In this document: one piece after another, positions 27,906 to 37,158 of the stretch
Layout: each line of letters begins with the position of its first letter
How positions within the stretch are numbered: position 1 is the first letter of the stretch
Assembly: GCA_016716225.1 (NCBI GenBank)
Contig: JADJWT010000001.1
Span: 682,001-746,000 of the forward strand
Reading direction: 5' to 3'
DNA length: 64,000 nt
From: Ignavibacteriota bacterium
GTDB taxonomy: Bacteria > Bacteroidota > Ignavibacteria > Ignavibacteriales > Melioribacteraceae
Notes under the pieces: model-generated
Seen by the model: only the letters and a program-made list of their open reading frames with translations
Told to the model about the DNA's origin: nothing
Databases searched by the model: none
Program-made: the position numbers and the translations under genes

Positions 27906-28280
27906 TTAATTGAGACTACTTATTTCTTCTTCTTTTTCGTACTCAACTTCAATTACAGATGAAATTCCCCCGCGGGTATTAAACTCGGCTCTGATCTTCA
28001 TATATCTTGGTTTACAAACTGTAACTAAATCATCTAAAATTCTGTTAGTTACGCTTTCAAAATAAATTCCGTCATTTCTAAATGAGTTGAGATAAAATTT
28101 ATATGATTTTAATTCTATGCAAAGTTTATTTGGAATATATTCAAGAACGATAGTTGCGAAATCCGGCTGTCCGGTTTTAGGACAAACAGACGTAAACTCC
28201 GGCGCAGTATGTTCAATCATATAATCTCTATCTTGATATTCATTTTCAAATGTTTCTAAAATTTTTCTTTTGTTCTGCAT
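27906..28280 (-). CDS. queF: NADPH-dependent 7-cyano-7-deazaguanine reductase (preQ0 reductase)
   Basis: Reduces the nitrile of preQ0 to the amine of preQ1, a step in queuosine tRNA modification. It is the short, unimodular (YkvM) form of 124 residues. Catalytic Cys33 and Asp40 are in FTSVCPKTGQPDFA, and the QueF signature appears as LCIELKSYKFYLNSFRNDGIYFE. It starts 10 bases after the stop of queC in the same direction, so the two steps are encoded together. The other queuosine genes (queD, queE, tgt, queA) are not in this window. Confidence 0.96.
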   Translation of the reverse strand: MQNKRKILETFENEYQDRDYMIEHTAPEFTSVCPKTGQPDFATIVLEYIPNKLCIELKSYKFYLNSFRNDGIYFESVTNRILDDLVTVCKPRYMKIRAEFNTRGGISSVIEVEYEKEEEISSLN

Positions 28281-28290
28281 TTACTTTCCC

Positions 28291-28983
28291 TTAGTTTTCT
28301 TTATAATTTGGAATTTCTTTGTATGGAATTGGATCAACAATATTTAAACTTTGGAAACCCCGCAAACGTAATGCACAGCTATCACAAATACCGCAAGCTT
28401 CTTCATCGTTACTGTAACATGACCATGTTAGTTGTAATGGAGCTTTCAGATCCAATCCTAATTTTATTATTTCTTTTTTTGTTAAATGAATAATTGGCGT
28501 TTCAATTTTAATTTGAGTTTCCGGTTTTGTTCCCAAATTTGCAGTTTGCTCAAATGATTGAAAAAATTCCGGTCGGCAATCCGGATATCCGGATGAATCT
28601 TCATAAACTGCACCAATAAAAATTCTTTTTGCACCAATAATTTCTGCCCAGCTTACACAAGCAGATAATATATTCGCATTTCTAAATGGAACGTAAGAAG
28701 TAGGAACTTCCGTATTATTTAAATTTGCACGAGTAATTTCCATTGTTTTATCGGTAAGAGAAGATCCGCCGATTTTCTGAAAATGCGTAAAATCTATGAC
28801 TAATTTTTTGCTGACTTTAAAATAATCTGCAATTTTATGAAATGATTGCAATTCTTTGGATTCTGTTTTTTGTCCGTAATTTATATGCACTAATGCTAAT
28901 TCATAATATTGATTTGCAATTGCAGTAGTTACACAACTATCTAATCCTCCGCTAACTGCAACAACAGCAAGTTCTTTACTCAT
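28291..28983 (-). CDS. queC: 7-cyano-7-deazaguanine synthase
   Basis: ATP-dependent conversion of 7-carboxy-7-deazaguanine and ammonia into preQ0. The PP-loop VAVSGGLDS is at residues 8-16. The characteristic VPFRNANILSACVSWAE and IGAVYEDSSGYPDCRPEFF segments are present. The C-terminal zinc site has cysteines in TWSCYSNDEEACGICDSCALR. Length (230) is typical. It is the first gene of a queC-queF pair. I looked for a preQ1 riboswitch in the upstream leader and did not find one. Confidence 0.96.
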   Translation of the reverse strand: MSKELAVVAVSGGLDSCVTTAIANQYYELALVHINYGQKTESKELQSFHKIADYFKVSKKLVIDFTHFQKIGGSSLTDKTMEITRANLNNTEVPTSYVPFRNANILSACVSWAEIIGAKRIFIGAVYEDSSGYPDCRPEFFQSFEQTANLGTKPETQIKIETPIIHLTKKEIIKLGLDLKAPLQLTWSCYSNDEEACGICDSCALRLRGFQSLNIVDPIPYKEIPNYKEN

Positions 28984-29056
28984 CTATTTTCCAAATCTGA
29001 ATTTTTGAACTGTAAATATACTTATTTATTTAATTTTTCTAATAAAGTTCTTCCAA

Positions 29057-29197
29057 CTCATAATCCTAATCTTTTTCTTAATCTTAATCAAGATTTTTGA
29101 AGCATAATTTTGAATTATAAAGCTAATTTTATCAAGGAATCTCAAAAGCTGAACAATAAAAATTATTTTTAAGAAGATTAAGATTATGATTATGAGA
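29057..29197. repeat. Spaced inverted repeat in a 344-base gene-free gap
   Basis: The gap 28984-29327 between the divergent queC and yciO-like genes holds no supported gene. Its main feature is an imperfect inverted repeat: CTCATAATCCTAATCTTTTT and following bases at 29057-29090 match the reverse complement of 29171-29197, which reads AGATTAAGATTATGATTATGAG on the plus strand. The arms share about 20 of 25 positions and are built of AATCTT/AATCAT units about 80 bases apart. Confidence 0.5.
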
Positions 29198-29327
29198 AAG
29201 ACAAAAAATAAATTACAACAATATTTTTCCCAATTTAACTTAATTATTCAAATTGGTTTTTGAATTATTTTTTATAAGATTTAGCTTAGTAAAAGTTATT
29301 TTATTCTTTTGGGGAATTGGGGGAAAT

Positions 29328-29945
29328 ATGGAATTTTACGAATTACATCCAGTTAATCCGCAGCAAAGATATTTAAACAAAGCGGTTGAAGTTTTGAAAG
29401 AAGGCGGAGTAATAATTTATCCAACCGATACAGTTTATGGTTTGGGCTGCGATATTTTTAACAAAGAAGCCGTTGAAAGAATTTACTCAATTAAAAATGA
29501 AACCGAAACAAAACTATTTAGTTTTCTATGTTCCGATTTGAAAGATATTTCCAAATATGCTAAAGTTTCTGATTTTGCATATAGAGCGATGAAGAAATTA
29601 ATTCCCGGTCCTTACACATTTGTTTTACAAGCATCAAAAGAAGTTCCAAAATTATTATGGACGAAAAGAAAAACGGTTGGAATTCGTGTACCGGATAATA
29701 ACATTGCAAGATCTTTGGCTCAAGAATTAGGAAATCCAATTATCAGCACAAGCGCAACTACCAGAAAAGGTGAATTAATTTACGATCCTTTGGAAATTAA
29801 AACAATTTTTAACACAAGTGTTGATTTAATGCTTTCAATGGGTGCATTAAATGGAGTTCCTTCCAGCATTATTGATTTAAGCGGAGATACCGTTGAAATT
29901 GTTAGAGAAGGTTCCGGAGATTTATCTTTTTTTACAAATTATTAA
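29328..29945 (+). CDS. Sua5/YciO/YrdC family protein, YciO-like
   Basis: A YrdC-fold protein related to threonylcarbamoyl-AMP synthase, which acts in t6A tRNA modification. The fold signatures are VIIYPTDTVYGLGCDIFN, GPYTFVLQ, VGIRVPDN and NPIISTSA. The segment after the first motif reads IKNETETKLFSFLCSDL, which lacks the K-x-R of the TsaC/Sua5 active site and resembles E. coli YciO instead. I therefore call it YciO-like, with true t6A activity doubtful. The ATG at 29328 has GGGGGAA just upstream and gives 205 residues; the longer frame from 29253 adds a hydrophobic stretch that is probably not translated. It is monocistronic. Confidence 0.88.
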   Translation: MEFYELHPVNPQQRYLNKAVEVLKEGGVIIYPTDTVYGLGCDIFNKEAVERIYSIKNETETKLFSFLCSDLKDISKYAKVSDFAYRAMKKLIPGPYTFVLQASKEVPKLLWTKRKTVGIRVPDNNIARSLAQELGNPIISTSATTRKGELIYDPLEIKTIFNTSVDLMLSMGALNGVPSSIIDLSGDTVEIVREGSGDLSFFTNY

Positions 29946-30133
29946 TAAGAAAAGATTCGTTATTAAAGATGCCATATTTTAATAATTTGTCAAACTGTCC
30001 GTTAACAATCGGATTATTTCAGATTCTTAATCAAATTAAATTTTAAAAGATTCTGAACCAAGATCACAATAACAAATAGAGGCAAATTTCAAATCAAAAT
30101 TTTTTCACCTAATCTTAAAAACAAAAAACAAAA

Positions 30134-31939
30134 TCAAATTTTCTTTAAGTTAAATCTTTTTCTTTCGTTTGTATCAAGATATAATTTTCTCATCCTAATT
30201 GATTTGGGAGTTACTTCAACCAATTCATCATCCTTAATATATTCAAGCGCTTCTTCCAAAGTAAATTTTATTGAAGGAGCAATTTTTGCAGCCTTATCTG
30301 AACCGGAAGCTCGCATATTTGTTAATTTTTTTCCGCGCTGTACATGAACTTCAATATCATTATCTTTATTGTATTCGCCAACAATTTGGCCTTGATAGAC
30401 AACATCGCCCGGATCAATAAAAAATTTGCCTCTGTCTTGCAAAGAATCAATTGCGTAAGCCGTAGCTTGTCCTTCATGCATTGAAATTAAAACCCCGTTT
30501 TGTCTGTGTGCAATAGAACCTTTAAAATATTCATATTGATAAAATCTATGATGCATAATTCCTTCGCCGGAAGTTACGGTTAAAACTTTATTTCTTAATC
30601 CCATTAATCCTCTTGAAGGAATATGAAATTCTAGTTTTGTTAAACTTCCTTTTTGCTCCATTTTTATAAGCTCGCCGCGTTTTTGTCCAACAAGTTCAAT
30701 AACTTTTCCCGCTGTTTCATTTGGAACGTCAATAACTAATATTTCTATTGGCTCTGCTTTTTTTGTATCAATTTCTTTATAAATAACTTTTGGCGGACCA
30801 ATTGCTAATTCGTAACCTTCTCTTCTCATATTTTCAATTAATATCGAGAGATGTAAAATTCCTCTTCCACTAACTTTTAATGTATCCGGAGAACCGGTTT
30901 CATGAACTTGTAATGCTACATTTTGCTGAAGTTCTTTTTGCAGTCGTTCGTGCAAATGTCTAGAGGTTACATATTTCCCTTCTTTTCCGTAAAATGGAGA
31001 AGTATTTACCGTAAAGTTCATACTAATTGTTGGTTCATCAATAGAAATTATTGGAAGTGGTTCGGGATTTTCACTATCCGCAATTGTATCGCCAATATCA
31101 ATATCTTCAATTCCAACTACTGCACAAATATCTCCGGCTAAAACTTCTTCAACTTCTTTTCGTTCCAAACCTTCAAATAAAAATAATTGCTTTATCGAAA
31201 TTTTATGAATTGTTCCATTTCGTTTAATAATACTTAAGGAATCACCTTTTTTTAGAATTCCTCTAAAAACTCTGCCTATTCCAATTCTTCCGACATAATC
31301 ATTATAATCCAAAGTTGTAACTTGCATTTGAACTGAGCCATTATCAAAAATTGGCTGGGGAATTTTTTCAACAATTGTATCAAGAAGTGGAACCAAATCT
31401 TTTCTTTCATCTTTTAAATCTTTAACGCACCATCCGTCTCTTCCACTTGCATATATTACCGGAAAATCAAGCTGATTTTCATCGGCATCCAAATCAATAA
31501 ATAAGTCGTATATTTCATCTAGAACTTCTGCCGGACGATTATCTGGTCTATCAATTTTATTAATTACAACAATTGGTTTTAAATGTAGATGCAAAGCTTT
31601 CTCAAGAACAAATCTTGTTTGCGGCATTGGTCCTTCAAAAGAATCAACCAAAAGCAAAACTCCGTCTGCCATTTTTAAAACTCGTTCAACTTCACCGCCA
31701 AAATCAGAGTGACCGGGAGTATCAATTAAATTAATTTTTACATCTTTATAAGGAATGCTAATATTTTTTGCGAGAATTGTAATTCCCCTTTCGCGCTCCA
31801 AATCATTGGAATCCAAAAATTGAGCTTGCACAACTTGGTTTTTTCTAAATACGTTTCCTTGTTTTAATAATTGATCAACCAAAGTAGTTTTGCCATGATC
31901 AACGTGAGCAATAATTGCTATGTTTCTTAACTTTTTCAA
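30134..31939 (-). CDS. typA: Ribosome-associated translational GTPase TypA/BipA
   Basis: An EF-G-like GTPase that binds the ribosome and helps 50S assembly and stress adaptation. G motifs are intact: AHVDHGKTTL (P-loop), RERGITILAKN, DTPGHSDFGGEVERVL and VINKIDRPDNRP. The central EF-Tu-like domain and the TypA-specific C-terminal region (SRGLMGLRNKVLTVTSGEGIMHH) are present, and the protein has the usual 601 residues. The start codon is TTG at 31939, supported by AAAAAGG 6 bases upstream and by the absence of an ATG at the right place. The 190 bases downstream contain no gene. Confidence 0.97.
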   Translation of the reverse strand: MKKLRNIAIIAHVDHGKTTLVDQLLKQGNVFRKNQVVQAQFLDSNDLERERGITILAKNISIPYKDVKINLIDTPGHSDFGGEVERVLKMADGVLLLVDSFEGPMPQTRFVLEKALHLHLKPIVVINKIDRPDNRPAEVLDEIYDLFIDLDADENQLDFPVIYASGRDGWCVKDLKDERKDLVPLLDTIVEKIPQPIFDNGSVQMQVTTLDYNDYVGRIGIGRVFRGILKKGDSLSIIKRNGTIHKISIKQLFLFEGLERKEVEEVLAGDICAVVGIEDIDIGDTIADSENPEPLPIISIDEPTISMNFTVNTSPFYGKEGKYVTSRHLHERLQKELQQNVALQVHETGSPDTLKVSGRGILHLSILIENMRREGYELAIGPPKVIYKEIDTKKAEPIEILVIDVPNETAGKVIELVGQKRGELIKMEQKGSLTKLEFHIPSRGLMGLRNKVLTVTSGEGIMHHRFYQYEYFKGSIAHRQNGVLISMHEGQATAYAIDSLQDRGKFFIDPGDVVYQGQIVGEYNKDNDIEVHVQRGKKLTNMRASGSDKAAKIAPSIKFTLEEALEYIKDDELVEVTPKSIRMRKLYLDTNERKRFNLKKI

Positions 31940-32083
31940 ATAATACCTTTTTTATTGGAATTGAAAAATACTGAAAATTCTAAATTAGTACTTGGATTGA
32001 TAAAACTAATTTCAGCAGATTAAATGAATTTTAGCTTAGAAAAACATCTGAAAAAAAATTTTTTTGTGTTAGATCTTTTTGCT

Positions 32084-32145
32084 TGTCATCCCGAATTTAT
32101 TTCGGGATCTAATCTTTTAGATGCTGAAACAAGTTCAGCATGACA
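32084..32145. repeat. REP-like two-hairpin element with TGTCAT/ATGACA ends
   Basis: This sits in the 372-base gap between typA and the helicase gene (31940-32311), which holds no supported gene. The element starts TGTCATCCCGAA and ends TTCAGCATGACA. It contains two perfect stems: ATCCCGAA with TTCGGGAT, and TGCTGAA with TTCAGCA. Its overall plan matches the element at 15641-15727, so it is a dispersed family in this genome. Confidence 0.75.
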
Positions 32146-32311
32146 ATAATTTTAATTTTTCAGAAGTTACTTTAGAATAACTTTCAGATACATTTTAATG
32201 GCTGCAAGTGTAAATAAAATAAATCATTTATCCAAATATTTATAAATCCTAATTATATATTCGTTACCTTTATAGTTGATTTAAAAAAATTTAGGAGTTT
32301 TGAAAATTTAT

Positions 32312-34354
32312 ATGAAGTCATTTATTGAATTAGGCGTAGAAAATAATATTGTAAATGCATTAGAAGAGTTGGGATTTAAAACTCCAATGCCGGTGCAAGA
32401 AGAAGTAATACCATATTTAATTGAAAATAATGCAAAAGATCTGGTTGTTCTTGCTCAAACCGGAACCGGTAAAACTGCAGCTTTCGGAATTCCGATTATT
32501 CAAAAATCGAAAGGAAAACCAAGTAAAATTCAACATTTAATTTTAAGTCCAACCAGAGAATTATGTTTGCAAATTGCAGATGATTTAAAAGATTATTCCA
32601 AAAATTCCGGAAATGTAAAAATTGCAGCGGTGTTTGGCGGATCAAGTATTGAAAAACAAATTTCAGCAATAAAAAGCGGAGTTCATATTGTTTCTGCTAC
32701 ACCGGGAAGACTTGTAGATTTAATAAATAGAAATGTTGTTGATTTATCAAAAGTTGAAACATTGGTTTTGGATGAAGCCGATGAAATGTTAAATATGGGA
32801 TTTAGAGAAGAACTTGATGCAATAATAAATCAAACTCCCAAAACAAGAAATACATTACTTTTTTCTGCAACAATGCCGGATGAAGTTTTTCAGCTTTCGA
32901 AAAAATATATGACTGAAGCTGAAGAAATAACTATTGGAAGAAAAAATATTGGCGCGGAAAATATTACTCACAAAATTTATTTTGTACAATCGCGTGATAG
33001 ATATTTAGCTTTAAAAAGAATTGTGGATTTTCATCCAGAAGTTTATGGAATTGTTTTTTGCAGAACCAGAAATGAAACGCAGGAAATTGCAGATAAATTA
33101 ATTCAAGACGGATATAATGCAGATTCGCTTCACGGCGATTTATCACAAGCCCAGCGTGATATTGTGATGAATAAATTCCGAATTAAACATTTAAAATTGC
33201 TTGTTGCTACAGATGTTGCCGCTCGCGGTTTAGATGTTGATGATTTAACTCATGTTATAAATTACAATCTGCCGGATGAATTAGAAATCTACACACACAG
33301 AAGCGGTAGAACCGGTCGTGCTGGAAAATCCGGAAGTTCAATCGTTATTGCAAATTTAAAGGAAAAGCATAAAATTGGCATGATTGAAAAACAGCTTGGT
33401 AAAAAGTTTGAAATTTCTGAAGTTCCATTGGGAAAAGAAATCTGCGAAAAGCAGCTTTTCCATTTAATTGATAGAATGGAAAAAGTTACAGTTGACCATA
33501 CTCAGATTGACGAATTTCTTCCTCAAATTATTAACAAACTTGAGTGGCTTGATAGAGAAGAACTTATTAAAAAATTTGTTTCTGTTGAGTTTAACAGATT
33601 TGTTGAATATTACAAAAATCTTCCTGATTTAAATAAACCCGATAGAAAATTTGGTGAAGGCAGAACTAATAAATCAAATAGTGAAATGAGCAGATTTTTT
33701 ATCAATCTTGGTAAAAAAGATAGTTTAAAGCCAACGGATATTATTGGAATTGTAAAAGATAATTCCGGCAATAAAGAAATTGAAATCGGTGAAATTCAGA
33801 TTAAGGAAACATTTTCATTTTTCGAAACAGAAAAAGCTTTTGAAAATATTTTGATTAAAAACACTTCCGGAAAAGATTTTAGAGGAAGAAAAATTAATTT
33901 GGAAATTTCATCACCTAAAAATGATGATAATAGAAAACCAAGAGAAAATTTTAGAAAATACAGAGACGATTCTAGATCATTTAGTGATAGAAAACCTCGA
34001 AATAATTCTAAAAGAGATTTTAATAAATTTGAAGACGAACCAAGAAAAGATTATGGCAAACCGAAAGAAGAAACACGCGGAAATTTTAAGAGAAAAAGAG
34101 AAGATTTAAATAGTCAATTTAGAAGAAAACGAGAAGATACAAACAATTTTAGAAAGCCAAAAGAAGAAGCAAGCGGTGAATTTAGAAAAAAAAGAAGTGA
34201 ATCAAAAAGTGATTCTCGTAAACCGCGTAATGAATCTCGAAGTGATTTTAGAAAATCGAATGATGAATCAAAATCATTTAGAGATAGAAAACCTAAAAAA
34301 GTTTGGGTCGATGATTCTGCACCGCAGAGAAAAAAATTGAGAAGAAAAAAATAA
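32312..34354 (+). CDS. deaD: DEAD-box ATP-dependent RNA helicase with long basic tail
   Basis: RNA helicase of the DeaD/CsdA class, acting in ribosome assembly and mRNA remodelling. The helicase core (residues 1-370) has the Q motif (GFKTPMPVQEEVIP), AQTGTGKTAAFG, PTREL, ATPGRLVDL, DEAD, SAT, and HRSGRTGRAG. A DbpA-like RNA-binding domain follows (about residues 465-540, starting near MSRFFINLGKKD). The last 140 residues are a low-complexity tail of Arg-Lys-Pro, Arg-Ser-Asp and Lys-Arg-Glu units (RKPREN, RKPRNN, RKPRNE and similar), likely RNA-binding and disordered. I use ATG 32312; AGGAG is 14 bases upstream, and a TTG at 32300 is too close to it. It is monocistronic. Confidence 0.93.
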   Translation: MKSFIELGVENNIVNALEELGFKTPMPVQEEVIPYLIENNAKDLVVLAQTGTGKTAAFGIPIIQKSKGKPSKIQHLILSPTRELCLQIADDLKDYSKNSGNVKIAAVFGGSSIEKQISAIKSGVHIVSATPGRLVDLINRNVVDLSKVETLVLDEADEMLNMGFREELDAIINQTPKTRNTLLFSATMPDEVFQLSKKYMTEAEEITIGRKNIGAENITHKIYFVQSRDRYLALKRIVDFHPEVYGIVFCRTRNETQEIADKLIQDGYNADSLHGDLSQAQRDIVMNKFRIKHLKLLVATDVAARGLDVDDLTHVINYNLPDELEIYTHRSGRTGRAGKSGSSIVIANLKEKHKIGMIEKQLGKKFEISEVPLGKEICEKQLFHLIDRMEKVTVDHTQIDEFLPQIINKLEWLDREELIKKFVSVEFNRFVEYYKNLPDLNKPDRKFGEGRTNKSNSEMSRFFINLGKKDSLKPTDIIGIVKDNSGNKEIEIGEIQIKETFSFFETEKAFENILIKNTSGKDFRGRKINLEISSPKNDDNRKPRENFRKYRDDSRSFSDRKPRNNSKRDFNKFEDEPRKDYGKPKEETRGNFKRKREDLNSQFRRKREDTNNFRKPKEEASGEFRKKRSESKSDSRKPRNESRSDFRKSNDESKSFRDRKPKKVWVDDSAPQRKKLRRKK

Positions 34355-34498
34355 TTTTATAAAAATATTTTCAGACCAGAATACCATAATTTCAGGATTT
34401 TAAAAATGTGAGAAATCGAGAAAGATTTGTAACATTTTCTAAAATCCGATAAAGACATCTAAAATTAAATACAAATTGTCTTTTTTTTTAGTTCTTAT

Positions 34499-36976
34499 TT
34501 GCCAAAAAATAATTATCTTTTATCCCATCAATTATATTCATCCAAAAATAAAAAGAAAGTGAAGGTTCAAGAAGAAATTAGCATATCTGAAAAACTATTA
34601 TGTTTTCATTGCGGTGAAGAATGCGCAGATGATGAAATTAAAATCGGCGATAAAATTTTTTGCTGCAACGGATGTAAAACGGTTTATGAACTTTTAGATG
34701 CCAACAATCTCTGCACCTATTATACTCTTGATGAAAATCCCGGTTTAACAAAAAAGAATGATATTAAGAAAAATTTTGATTTTCTTAATGACGCAGATTT
34801 AAAAGAAAAACTTATTGATTTTACCGACGGAAAAATTACTACAATAACCTTCAGCATTCCTCAAGTTCATTGCAGTTCTTGTATTTGGATTTTGGAAAAT
34901 TTATACAAAATGGATTCGGGAATTATACATTCTGAAGCAAACTTTTTAAAGAAAATTGTTTCCATAAAATTTGAAGAATCAAAAACAAATCTTAAAAATA
35001 TCGTTTTTCTCCTTGATTCTATTGGTTATGAACCCGATTTAAATCTTGCCGAAAAAGAAGTTGAAAAATCTGCAATTATAAATAAAAAACTATGGTATAA
35101 AATAGGCGTTGCCGGATTTGCCGCTGGAAATATTATGCTTTTTAGTTTTCCGGAATATTTATCTTTGAATGAAATAACAACGGATGATGTAAAACCGGTT
35201 TTCAGTTATTTGAATGTTTTATTTTCACTTCCGGTATTTTTCTACAGCGCTAGCGATTATTTTATTTCTGCATTTAAAGGTTTAAGAAAAAAAATAGTAA
35301 ATATTGATGTGCCAATTTCTATTGGAATTTTAGTCCTTTTCTTAAGAAGCCTTTACGAAATTTTTACACAAACCGGCGCCGGATATTTAGATTCGATGAC
35401 TGCACTTGTTTTCTTTATGATTGTTGGAAAAATGTTTCAGAGTAAAACTTACGCCGCTTTAAATTTTGAAAGAAATTACAAATCGTACTTCCCAATTGCC
35501 GTAACAATTTTGAAAAATAAAATTGAAACAACAAAACCCGTTGAAAAATTAGAAGTTAAAGACAGAATAATTATAAAGAATGGAGAATTAATTCCCGCTG
35601 ATTCTGTGTTAATAAATGGAACCGCATTTATTGATTATAGCTTTGTAACCGGCGAATCAAATCCGGTTGAGAAAATTAATGGCGATTTAATTTATGCGGG
35701 TGGAAGACAAGTCGGCGGCGCAATTGAAGTTGAAATTATTAAAGAAGTTTCGCAAAGTTATTTAACTCAGCTTTGGAATAACAAAACTTTTCACAAAGAA
35801 GATGAAAGTAAAATTGATGCATTTGTTAATGTAGTTAGCAAATATTTTACTTTTGTAATTATTCTCATTGCCGCATCTGCCGCATTTTATTGGTTCTCGA
35901 TTGATAAAAGTTTGGCATTTAATTCACTAACTGCTGTGTTAATAATTGCATGTCCGTGTGCGCTTGCTTTATCAACTCCGTTCACACTCGGAAATAGTTT
36001 AAGAATTTTCGGAAGAAATAAATTTTATATAAAAAGTACTTTGGTGATAGAAAAATTATCAAAAATTACTTCAATTGTTTTTGATAAAACCGGAACAATT
36101 ACAGAAACTCAAAATGCAAAAGTTGAATTTGTTGGTGATAATTTATCGGAATTCGAAATTAAATTAGTAAAATCTCTTGTACATAATTCTTCTCATCCTT
36201 TAAGTAAAAATATTTTTAGAATTTTTCCCGAAGCAGAATTGTTTAAAATTTCAGATTATAAAGAAATTCCGGGACAAGGAATTTCTGCAAATATTCAAGG
36301 TATAAAAGTCCAAATTGGATCAAGAGTTTACGTAAATGAATTTTCTGATAAAGATGAAAATAATTTAAGTACAAAAGTGTACTTAGCTTTTGATGATAAG
36401 ACAAAGGGATTTTTTACAATTTCAAATTCATACAGACAAAATTTGAAAGAAGTAATTTCAGCACTTCAAAATGAATACAAATTATCAATTCTATCTGGCG
36501 ATAATGATAGTGAAAAAAAATTGCTTACCGAATTTTTTAATCCAAATACGGAAATGCTATTTAAACAATCTCCGTTTGACAAACTAACTTATATAGAAAA
36601 ATTACAGAAAAATGATGAACAAGTTTTAATGATTGGGGATGGATTAAATGATGCCGGTGCCTTAAAGAAAAGTAATGTTGGAATTTCAATTGCAGAAAAT
36701 GTTAATAATTTTTCTCCCGCTTGCGATGGGATATTAGATTCAAAATCATTTAGTAAATTAAACGATTTTATAAAATTTTCTAAAACCAGCAAAAATATTA
36801 TTATTTTAAGTTTTATAATTTCCTTTTTCTACAATATAATTGGTTTAAGTTTTGCAGTTCAAGGAACTTTATCCCCAGTAATTTCAGCAATTTTAATGCC
36901 TTTAAGTTCAATTTCCGTTGTTGTTTTTGCAACTTTAACAACAAATTTAATGGCAAAAAGGAGAAATTTACTTTAA
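34499..36976 (+). CDS. ccoI: Copper-translocating P1B ATPase for cbb3 oxidase assembly
   Basis: Pumps copper across the inner membrane for CuB of the cbb3 oxidase (CcoI/FixI type). The N-terminus has a cysteine-rich metal site (CFHCGEE plus FCCNGCKTVYELL), then an HMA domain with HCSSCIW. Eight membrane helices surround the ion-binding CPC at residues 485-487 (ACPCALALSTPF). The phosphorylated Asp529 lies in FDKTGTITE; His566-Pro is the HP motif and MIGDGLNDAGAL the hinge motif. No ATG precedes the first cysteine cluster. TTG at 34499 and GTG at 34559 are both possible, so the first 20 residues are uncertain. It overlaps ccoS by one base (TAATG), and the cbb3 structural genes follow. Confidence 0.92.
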   Translation: MPKNNYLLSHQLYSSKNKKKVKVQEEISISEKLLCFHCGEECADDEIKIGDKIFCCNGCKTVYELLDANNLCTYYTLDENPGLTKKNDIKKNFDFLNDADLKEKLIDFTDGKITTITFSIPQVHCSSCIWILENLYKMDSGIIHSEANFLKKIVSIKFEESKTNLKNIVFLLDSIGYEPDLNLAEKEVEKSAIINKKLWYKIGVAGFAAGNIMLFSFPEYLSLNEITTDDVKPVFSYLNVLFSLPVFFYSASDYFISAFKGLRKKIVNIDVPISIGILVLFLRSLYEIFTQTGAGYLDSMTALVFFMIVGKMFQSKTYAALNFERNYKSYFPIAVTILKNKIETTKPVEKLEVKDRIIIKNGELIPADSVLINGTAFIDYSFVTGESNPVEKINGDLIYAGGRQVGGAIEVEIIKEVSQSYLTQLWNNKTFHKEDESKIDAFVNVVSKYFTFVIILIAASAAFYWFSIDKSLAFNSLTAVLIIACPCALALSTPFTLGNSLRIFGRNKFYIKSTLVIEKLSKITSIVFDKTGTITETQNAKVEFVGDNLSEFEIKLVKSLVHNSSHPLSKNIFRIFPEAELFKISDYKEIPGQGISANIQGIKVQIGSRVYVNEFSDKDENNLSTKVYLAFDDKTKGFFTISNSYRQNLKEVISALQNEYKLSILSGDNDSEKKLLTEFFNPNTEMLFKQSPFDKLTYIEKLQKNDEQVLMIGDGLNDAGALKKSNVGISIAENVNNFSPACDGILDSKSFSKLNDFIKFSKTSKNIIILSFIISFFYNIIGLSFAVQGTLSPVISAILMPLSSISVVVFATLTTNLMAKRRNLL

Positions 36977-37158
36977 TGAATGTAATATTTGTTTTAATAG
37001 CATTCAGTTCGTTTGTGGCAATTATGTTTTTAGCAGCATATATATGGTCAGTAAAAACGGGTCAGTATGATGATAATTATACTCCATCCGTTAGAATTTT
37101 ATTTGATAGTGAGGTAAGTAAGAATGAAAAAGAAAAGACAAAAGATGCTGATAAGTAA
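36976..37158 (+). CDS. ccoS: cbb3 oxidase assembly protein CcoS
   Basis: A 60-residue single-pass membrane protein needed for cofactor insertion into the cbb3 oxidase. A membrane helix (VLIAFSSFVAIMFLAAYIWSV) is followed by the typical short motif KTGQYDDNYTPSVRILFD, which in the family reads x-G-Q-F-D-D-x-x-x-P-A-x-R-I-L-x-D. The ATG overlaps the ccoI stop. Its place between ccoI and ccoNO is the usual one. Confidence 0.93.
   Translation: MNVIFVLIAFSSFVAIMFLAAYIWSVKTGQYDDNYTPSVRILFDSEVSKNEKEKTKDADK

Noticed and set aside
28984..29060. preQ1 riboswitch upstream of queC
   Set aside because: I looked for the compact pseudoknot pattern (short GC stem, A-rich tail) on the minus strand and saw only AT-rich sequence.
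29960..29985. TTATTAAA/TTTAATAA inverted repeat after the yciO-like gene
   Set aside because: The eight-base AT-only stem without a proper T-run is too weak to call a terminator.
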